From contig CAOJHG010000018.1 of NCBI GenBank assembly GCA_948435975.1, positions 1 through 12,003 on the forward strand: a stretch of DNA of 12,003 bases, read 5' to 3'. Both the position numbers and the translations under genes were made by a program. This DNA comes from an uncultured Oscillibacter sp. (GTDB taxonomy: Bacteria; Bacillota; Clostridia; Oscillospirales; Oscillospiraceae). Positions 7,601 to 12,003 of this stretch are shown here, in pieces; positions within the stretch are counted from its first letter, which is position 1; the number at the start of each line of letters is the position of its first letter. Below the pieces are notes generated by a model. The model had not been told where the DNA came from. It saw nothing but the letters and a program-made list of their open reading frames with translations, and did no database searches.

Positions 7601-8737
7601 GCTGAGCTTCAGATTGATGGTTTTTCCCTCGGCCCACTGGCTGTCATAGACGGACATGCTGTAGTTATAAACGGAGATGTTCCGGCCAGACTCCGCGTCG
7701 AAAAACCGGGTATCCATGACAGAGGTGGTCCCGCCGATGCTGGCGCCGTCGCTCCCGTAGAAACCCATGCTGAGATATGCGGCATAGCTGTCCACGGTAA
7801 TGGTCCCTCGCACCCTGTCAGCGCTGCTCTGGGAGGTGGAATTTCCGGAATCCGTTTTGCCGACGATAAATTCCACGTAGAAAGAGGTGACAGGGGAGAT
7901 GCTGTGGTCATAAGAAGAGGTTGTGCCATACTGGTCCATCAGCGCGGCTACATCAATTGTGTCAGCGCCCGTGCCGACATGATAACGGTCGTCATACTCG
8001 CCGTCATGGTACTGGTCAGGGCCATAGTCGCTGCCCATGCTGCCGGAATCGCGGTATGTTTTCCAAATGATGGGGGTTTCGCTGGTGACCGCAGGTACAT
8101 TCTCGTTAGGACTATTGCGCTGCGCCGTCTCCACAAGCTCGCTCAAGGTGACGGTGCCGGGGTCCTTCAGACGCATGGGTTCCATGTAGAAACGACCGCC
8201 GCCCCATGTGTCCAATTTATTGCGGGACAGCGGCGTAGCGGAGCTTCCATCCGTCCGGAACTCCTTGGCTAAGAAGGCCTGGAGGTCCGCGTCGTCCTTG
8301 GAGCCGAGATACAGGGCTTCCGCGTTCGGCTGGAGCGCCAGGGAGAAGGTATGTCCGGCAATTTCCGCCGTGTCCTCCTCCGTCTCGAACCATACGGACT
8401 GCTTCTCTTCGCCCATAGGCTGGAACTGGATCTCATAGGGGAAGAGAATGGTTTCGCCGGGAATGGTGATTTCGTAATTGCCGCCGGTGAAGAACCCGCT
8501 GGCTTCCCAACGGTCCTCCGCCTCCGGGTCCATGCGGGCGGTCACGGCTTCACCCATGGCGTCGTATTCTTCCTCAGACGCCGGTTCATTCAGGACTATC
8601 GTATTGTAGTCCCCCAGGTTGTACACCACCGCGCCGGACAAAGGGGTATCCTCTTCACCCAGCGCGGCGGCCGGCAGTGCTCCAAGCAGCAGGACCGCCG
8701 CCAAGAGCATTGCCATGGTTTTCTTTAGTGCTCTCAT
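4637..8737 (-). CDS. Large exported protein with C-terminal SLH domains (cell-wall anchored)
   Basis: A 1366-aa protein. Residues 1-27 are a signal peptide (MRALKKTMAMLLAAVLLLG, then ALPAAALG). Residues of about 30-605 are beta-rich, many Tyr/Asn/Ser, and unrecognised. A Pro-rich hinge lies at 610-634 (APPSQPGPPSVPDPGP and on). Near 915-965 the pattern FTGTLPQGLEFTDAGEIYGVP resembles a putative-Ig (He_PIG-type) fold. A Gly/Ser/Thr-rich linker (about 1120-1180) leads to three SLH repeats (about 1182-1232, 1245-1295, 1302-1355), recognisable by FYEDIKWVYDNGLMIGTTDG, FSPGSPLTPG and DPNGITNRGQFAALIHR. SLH domains bind secondary cell-wall polymers, so the protein stays on the surface. Start: ATG 8737 has AAGGAGGG 5 bases upstream and overlaps the kinase TGA (ATGA), implying coupled translation. 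The gene is last in the operon. Role likely structural, adhesive or sensory; no catalytic motif was seen. Confidence 0.9.
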   Translation of the reverse strand: MRALKKTMAMLLAAVLLLGALPAAALGEEDTPLSGAVVYNLGDYNTIVLNEPASEEEYDAMGEAVTARMDPEAEDRWEASGFFTGGNYEITIPGETILFPYEIQFQPMGEEKQSVWFETEEDTAEIAGHTFSLALQPNAEALYLGSKDDADLQAFLAKEFRTDGSSATPLSRNKLDTWGGGRFYMEPMRLKDPGTVTLSELVETAQRNSPNENVPAVTSETPIIWKTYRDSGSMGSDYGPDQYHDGEYDDRYHVGTGADTIDVAALMDQYGTTSSYDHSISPVTSFYVEFIVGKTDSGNSTSQSSADRVRGTITVDSYAAYLSMGFYGSDGASIGGTTSVMDTRFFDAESGRNISVYNYSMSVYDSQWAEGKTINLKLSPSGVSDILTNAGEGASLEIYTGYYENMTELTNAGAQKITNQILAASGSESDLAAISGYPVAIPSMEDLENWSSLPKFTLVLEGGTDGSRVLLPFGVWIIRSVPHFSRVSGLYAEISSGYYRNISVDSQFENGVYTYYLQNDMYPVNGTYYYRMSFSNPESRPFSDYVSITANGVPLSSAELEQLFRINGGYGLPRNYSGSGVTFVLNYTNSYTPNPNGTETFTVRTAPYVAPPSQPGPPSVPDPGPSEPAPGPVVYPKLTITGAKDYINNRTSYVMQERDDGYYQYGYQTVLLSGVADGTVEITPTFTVSNTGRVIVQDKDETNKPLNLEERNTPVDFENGKPVQYTAYSSEQDASSTTRRNYWVTYVTKSGDDADLFVNGVTNIADTHRDTNDGNKPVRLVDLKDANSYHDIFVANIGGTDITDLKVELLDGQNVQLDSYWTFNGDTLAAFPENLVSNSDDELPNIGKIRLIPVLAPKEAETDPDIIQAGIISGTLRITYTKGGAQQQIDVKLTGVSGDLRLTNNVLRRGVKWVPYVSAVQDNTMINSQYYRYTFTGTLPQGLEFTDAGEIYGVPQEYGEYQLQVQLTYTGPASSILTGVPDGVDIRFLTPEEREDIERRLSCEGPVTLIIEEPTPYNVHEVPGEEGYRYVIETHVGNPQGDFEFILDRIEDKIFQSSGPHPQFYKFYLDGQELQDGVDYTHEEGSTVITIKAQTFRNAGQGTHVIAAEFFPGGTRTTANTRNMKTSSQTYTYGTGTGGTTGPGSSGGSTTNKTPTRGSTSTSRPAVSVTPGSQEASSSLPFGDDSPTSVFYEDIKWVYDNGLMIGTTDGTFSPGSPLTPGAIVTVLARMTKADLTQYEEEDEEIPADLWYAAAAVWAKQSGLLPEGGASMFQSSLNRGQMAVMLVNYMQAMGMTPAAPENPTAFADAADMTPEAEAAFQILYQYGVFQGTASGAMDPNGITNRGQFAALIHRTFNVISENTQSAS

Positions 8738-11625
8738 GTATTCCCTCCTTGGTATTGTTCCCCAAGGGCCAGAAGCTCCTGGGGGGAATAAATGCGGCTG
8801 AACCGCAAATTCCCGAAATGATCGTCGAAAACCAGCGTGCCGTCTTCAAGGACGTCGCACAACTGGGGCATCCTGGCCAAAACTCCGCCGTCCTCATTGA
8901 GAAGCAGGCTGTATCGTTCCCCGCCCTGGCCGCTGATGTAATCGGTGACGATATATTCTCCCGCCTGGACCACATAAGCAAGATAGTCATTATCCTCCAG
9001 ATTGAAGCGCAGTTCGCCGCTCTCCCGGTCGTAGGCCATAGGAGTGCCGTGGAGGGGGCGCTCGATTCGCAGCGTGTCTGTCAAAAACTCCTCCTGAATA
9101 CTCTCGTCCGGCTTTTCCCTCTGCTCCTCAGAGATAAGGGAGCCATCGGCGGCGGAGTAGTTCCGGGTCACGCCGCTGTTATATGTGACCTCCAGCCAGC
9201 TCTGCCCATTCTCCCGCCGGAACTGCTGGTCGTAGACCTGTAGAGGGTCGGGAAGGGAAACGCTGGTCAAAAGCTCCCCGCCAACGTCATAAATGCGGAA
9301 GCCGTCATAGGAGAAGAGCATCAAGGTCTTGCCATCGGCACTGATGCGGGCCTCGTCGTGGGCGTCGCTGGGGTCATAGGTGCCTAGAAAGGCGTCATCG
9401 CGGTTATCCAGCTTCAAAATGTGCATCTCCGGCGCACTGACGCTGGCAAAGGCGGCAAAATCTCCTGCGATGGAGACAAAGCCGCTCTGGGCCTCCCAGG
9501 TGTCCCGAAGGTTTGCCTGAGAATCAAAGACGGAAACCGCGCCGTCCGCTGTTTGGACAATGGTATAGCCGCCGCTGAGGGCATAGCTGGTGATTTCCGC
9601 ACCAGAGGTGTAGGCTAGTTCGGTCTGCTCTCCTGTCTCCGGGTCCAGGCGAACCAGCACATCATCCAAGGAAACGTAAATGCCGCTCTCGTCCGCGCTC
9701 GCATGATACAGCATGGAATCCCCAGCGAAGCCGCCGATCACTTCCTTGGCAGCCGTGTCCACCACACCAAAGATGTTTTCCTCAGTAGCAGCGGCATAGG
9801 CGGACCAGGCGAAGAAGCGGCCATAAAATCCGCCCTGGAAGTGAGTGAAGTCAGAGGACTCATAAAGAATCAAATTGTCCGGGGCGGCGCTCAGGTCAAA
9901 AATCGTCAGCCCGCCGTTGGAGAAGCCCACAGCCAACAGGGTCCCGCTGGCGTTCAGGGCGAACAGGTCATCTTCGGGGTCCAAAAAGACATCGTTGGCG
10001 GTGACGCTCAAGCCAAGGCCGCCGAAGTCCACCGTATGCAGCAGCTCGCCGGTGGAGGCGTTGTAGACAAAAGCCTGCGGGTTGTCCTTATAGACCGCCG
10101 CAACAACAGAGCCATCCGCAGAGAGCGCTATGGTAGTCGCTGGATTCCCGCTTGACCACATTTCCCAGCCCTGAGCCAAGTTGTATGCGCGCAGGGAATC
10201 CTCCCCGGCGTAAATCACCACGTTTTCATCTGCGAAGACCACATCTGACAACGCCGAAGGCTCCGCTGTCAGACGGGCCAGCTCAATGCCGCTCTCTGTG
10301 TCGAAAACCAGCGCTTCGCCCACGGTCATGGCGGCGGCTCTGGTCCCGTGAGGGGAAAGGGCCAGCTTTACCGGTTCCCTGGGCAGAGCGGGGAGCAGGT
10401 GGGGCCGGAAGCCGCCGGAGAGCTGGTATACGCCCAGCGCATCTGTCAGGGCCTTCTGTGCCTGTGCGCCGTAAGGAGAACCTTCCAGCTTCATCGCCTC
10501 TAAAGCCTTTTCCACAGCCTCGGGAACGTCGCCGTTAGCATAAGCCGCCTCAGAAGCCGTCACAGCCGCCAGGGCATTTTTTGCCGTGCGTTCCTTCTCC
10601 TCGGCCTCTTCTGCCTCATGACGGGCGGCAGCTTCAGCCTCCTGGGTCTGCTTCAAACCGGTAAAGGTACAGAGACCACCCGCCAGGAACAGCGCTATGA
10701 ACACGCCCAGCAGGACGGAAGTTCTTTTCTTGTGGCGCAGCGTACGGGGGTCGTTGTCATGGAGATGAAGGAAAGCGTCCAACATCTCCTGAGCCGTCTG
10801 GTAGCGCTGGTTTGGGTCCGGGGCCATGGCCTTTTGGATGATCGCTGCCACCTCGTGAGAAATCCCCGGCACAAAGAGGGGCTGAACATCCTTGGCGTCC
10901 TGCGGGGGGCGCTGTCCGGACAGAAGGTGGTACAGGGTGGCTCCCAGGCTGTATACGTCGGACCGCACGTCCAGAAGGATCTTCCGCTTTTCCACGCCCG
11001 GCTTTGGGACCAGGAGGGTAGGCGCGTTGGTGACCAGCTCCGTGGCGTCCTCGTCTTTTTCGCCGCGGGAGGGTACAGAGGAATAATCCATGCCGTAATG
11101 TTCCGGAGAGGCGTAGCCCAGGCTGTAGCCTACCTGAACGGTGCCCTTTTCCCCCAGGGCCAGGGCGATGTTGAAGTCAATCAGCCGGATGTCTCCCTGG
11201 GGCGTAACCATGATGTTGGCAGGCTTGATGTCGGAGTGAAGGATTCCGTGGGGCGGGCGGCTGTGGAGGTAGCACAGGGCCTCCAGGAGCTGACAGGCCC
11301 ACTCGATAACCTGGGGCTGGGAGAAGCGTTCTCCTCGGCCAAGGGGCTTATCCAGACTCTCTCCCTCGATGAAGTCCATAACGGTGTATACGGTGTCGCC
11401 CTCGGCAATGAAATCGTAGACCTGGGGGATATAGGTGTGGCTCAGGTTCTTGAGGGCGTCCACCTCCCGGCGCAGAACCTCTGGCTTGGTGGAGAGAGTG
11501 CGCTTGTCGGCCTTGAGCACCACGGGCTTGCCCAAGCGGGTATGCTCTCCCAGGTAGACGACGCCCATTCCGCCGGAACCCAGCTTTTGCTTGATTTCGT
11601 AAGTGGACGCGATCATCTGCGGCAT
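8734..11625 (-). CDS. Transmembrane Ser/Thr protein kinase with propeller-like extracytoplasmic domain
   Basis: A 963-aa Hanks-type kinase, numbered from ATG 11625. Kinase domain 8-290: GSGGMG (16-21), Lys38 in VVLKAD, Glu54 in helix C, catalytic loop HSDIKPAN (130-137, Asp132), metal-binding Asp150, SPE (173-175), DVYSLG (223-228), Arg274. Two departures: HRD is HSD (non-RD kinase) and DFG is DFN. About 35 extra residues (179-217) follow SPE, including three threonines (195, 199, 203). One membrane span at about 303-324 is followed by an Ala/Glu-rich coiled coil (326-382), then about 570 residues of repeated beta units such as ALVFDTESGIELARL and TTIALSADGSVVAAVY, a WD40/PQQ-like propeller predicted outside the cell. 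There are no PASTA repeats, unlike PknB/PrkC. Start: AGAGGAG (11634-11640) sits 8 bases before ATG 11625; the GTG at 11634 overlaps this site. The gene follows the small membrane gene by 14 bases and overlaps the SLH gene. Confidence 0.92.
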   Translation of the reverse strand: MPQMIASTYEIKQKLGSGGMGVVYLGEHTRLGKPVVLKADKRTLSTKPEVLRREVDALKNLSHTYIPQVYDFIAEGDTVYTVMDFIEGESLDKPLGRGERFSQPQVIEWACQLLEALCYLHSRPPHGILHSDIKPANIMVTPQGDIRLIDFNIALALGEKGTVQVGYSLGYASPEHYGMDYSSVPSRGEKDEDATELVTNAPTLLVPKPGVEKRKILLDVRSDVYSLGATLYHLLSGQRPPQDAKDVQPLFVPGISHEVAAIIQKAMAPDPNQRYQTAQEMLDAFLHLHDNDPRTLRHKKRTSVLLGVFIALFLAGGLCTFTGLKQTQEAEAAARHEAEEAEEKERTAKNALAAVTASEAAYANGDVPEAVEKALEAMKLEGSPYGAQAQKALTDALGVYQLSGGFRPHLLPALPREPVKLALSPHGTRAAAMTVGEALVFDTESGIELARLTAEPSALSDVVFADENVVIYAGEDSLRAYNLAQGWEMWSSGNPATTIALSADGSVVAAVYKDNPQAFVYNASTGELLHTVDFGGLGLSVTANDVFLDPEDDLFALNASGTLLAVGFSNGGLTIFDLSAAPDNLILYESSDFTHFQGGFYGRFFAWSAYAAATEENIFGVVDTAAKEVIGGFAGDSMLYHASADESGIYVSLDDVLVRLDPETGEQTELAYTSGAEITSYALSGGYTIVQTADGAVSVFDSQANLRDTWEAQSGFVSIAGDFAAFASVSAPEMHILKLDNRDDAFLGTYDPSDAHDEARISADGKTLMLFSYDGFRIYDVGGELLTSVSLPDPLQVYDQQFRRENGQSWLEVTYNSGVTRNYSAADGSLISEEQREKPDESIQEEFLTDTLRIERPLHGTPMAYDRESGELRFNLEDNDYLAYVVQAGEYIVTDYISGQGGERYSLLLNEDGGVLARMPQLCDVLEDGTLVFDDHFGNLRFSRIYSPQELLALGEQYQGGNT
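8743..8750 (-). promoter_or_regulatory. Ribosome binding site of the SLH gene inside the kinase gene
   Basis: AAGGAGGG, 5 bases before ATG 8737, lies within the last codons of the kinase gene. The SLH protein therefore has a strong site of its own in addition to stop-start coupling, which fits a need for far more SLH protein than kinase. Confidence 0.75.
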
Positions 11626-11633
11626 TGCGTTCA

Positions 11634-11640
11634 CTCCTCT
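11634..11640 (-). promoter_or_regulatory. Ribosome binding site fixing the kinase start at 11625
   Basis: AGAGGAG with an 8-base spacer to ATG 11625. The GTG at 11634 would begin at the edge of this site and is unlikely to be used. Confidence 0.75.
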
Positions 11641-11798
11641 CAGCGGCGCTTTTCGCCATACTCGGCATCAAGCTGGTCCTGAAGCTGTTTTCCCGCCCGC
11701 CGCTGGATGGCGAACGCAAGCAGGCCCCCTATGACCGAGACGCTCATGAGGCCAACGCCGATGTAAAATAGAAGGTTGTATTGGGTCGTTCCATCCAT
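11640..11798 (-). CDS. Small single-span membrane protein, 52 aa
   Basis: ATG 11798 to TGA 11640 gives 52 residues. Residues 1-8 are short and polar (MDGTTQYN), 9-31 form one hydrophobic span (LLFYIGVGLMSVSVIGGLLA, then FAI), and 32-52 are strongly charged (QRRAGKQLQDQLDAEYGEKRR). The positive-inside rule places the C-terminus in the cytoplasm. AGGAG (11806-11810) lies 7 bases before the ATG. The gene sits 25 bases after the FHA gene and 14 bases before the kinase gene, so it is part of the same transcript. The family is not recognised; a kinase partner, anchor or regulator is possible, by position only. The evidence for translation is the good ribosome site, the tight spacing and the sensible membrane topology. 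Confidence 0.75.
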   Translation of the reverse strand: MDGTTQYNLLFYIGVGLMSVSVIGGLLAFAIQRRAGKQLQDQLDAEYGEKRR

Positions 11799-11823
11799 GC
11801 TCTCTCTCCTAAACACACATTTC

Positions 11824-12003
11824 TTATTCGATATTGAACCGCAGCTCCACCCGGCCCATGGTGATTATGTCTCCGGGGAAGATGGGGGTTTTTTCAAGAA
11901 CCAGAGTTTGATTGAGGTAGGTCCCGTTGCTTTGACTGTGGTTGACAAGAGAAAAGAGGTCGCCTTCCCGAATCAGTTCACAGTGCTGCCGGGACACGGA
12001 TTT
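11824..12003 (-). CDS. FHA-domain protein, N-terminus cut by the window edge
   Basis: The last 59 residues of a protein ending at TAA 11826-11824; the start lies beyond 12003. The visible part is the second half of an FHA domain: VSRQHCELI supplies the Ser-Arg..His phosphothreonine contacts, HSQSNGTYLNQ matches the SSNGTxxN loop, and PGDIITMG plus a final strand (LRFNIE) close the fold. FHA domains bind phosphothreonine peptides, and with the kinase two genes downstream this is probably a partner or substrate of that kinase. As the domain ends at the C-terminus, other domains may precede it. There are 25 bases to the next gene and no terminator between them. The operon promoter must lie beyond the right edge. 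Confidence 0.88.
   Translation of the reverse strand, partial: KSVSRQHCELIREGDLFSLVNHSQSNGTYLNQTLVLEKTPIFPGDIITMGRVELRFNIE

Noticed and set aside
11626..11634. GTG start of the kinase, three codons upstream
   Set aside because: It overlaps the end of the AGAGGAG ribosome site, which is correctly spaced for ATG 11625.
10618..11682. A 354-codon plus-strand open frame opposite the kinase domain
   Set aside because: The minus strand carries the full set of kinase motifs; the plus frame is antisense shadow.
1..12003. tRNA, rRNA, CRISPR arrays, insertion-sequence ends or phage attachment sites
   Set aside because: No array-like repeats, transposase motifs or tRNA-like stretches were seen by eye; nearly all sequence is explained by coding genes.

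Overview
The window reads as a piece of a Gram-positive, Clostridia-type chromosome, possibly Oscillospiraceae-like. This is an inference from moderately high GC, strong AGGAGG-type ribosome binding sites, 4-base gene overlaps (ATGA, GTGA), S-layer homology (SLH) anchoring and a membrane Hanks-type kinase. No RNA gene, IS element, CRISPR array or long repeat was seen, and no gene-free stretch exceeds 300 bases.

Layout from left to right: (1) A secreted tyrosine-phosphatase-like protein on the minus strand, cut by the left edge (1-1172). (2) A 274-base divergent intergenic region (1173-1446) with two good sigma-A-type promoters facing outwards. (3) A plus-strand gene for an unusual TIR-FHA fusion (1447-2604). 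(4) A bidirectional terminator (2607-2650). (5) A minus-strand pair: a 100-aa free-standing RyR-domain protein (4205-4507) overlapping by GTGA a 519-aa DHH/DHHA1 phosphoesterase with a long C-terminal extension (2649-4208). (6) An intrinsic terminator (4586-4618) closing a longer minus-strand operon. In order of transcription this operon reads: FHA-domain protein (cut by the right edge, 11824-12003), a 52-aa single-span membrane protein (11640-11798), a transmembrane Ser/Thr kinase with a large propeller-like extracytoplasmic domain (8734-11625), and a 1366-aa exported SLH protein (4637-8737) whose start overlaps the kinase stop.

Working model: the right-hand operon is a kinase/FHA phospho-signalling module joining the cytoplasm to the cell wall. 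The kinase propeller and the SLH protein lie outside; the kinase domain and probably the FHA protein lie inside. The TIR-FHA protein carries its own phosphothreonine-binding domain, so it could be an effector recruited or gated by the kinase. Its TIR domain keeps the glutamate expected of NAD-cleaving TIRs. Next to it lie a RyR domain, a family proposed from comparative genomics as a nucleotide-ligand sensor in prokaryotes, and a DHH phosphoesterase, a fold that includes cyclic-dinucleotide and nanoRNA hydrolases. The candidate new system is therefore Ser/Thr kinase and FHA (input), TIR (NAD-derived signal), RyR (sensor) and DHH (signal removal). The domain calls rest on visible motifs; the functional link between them is inference.
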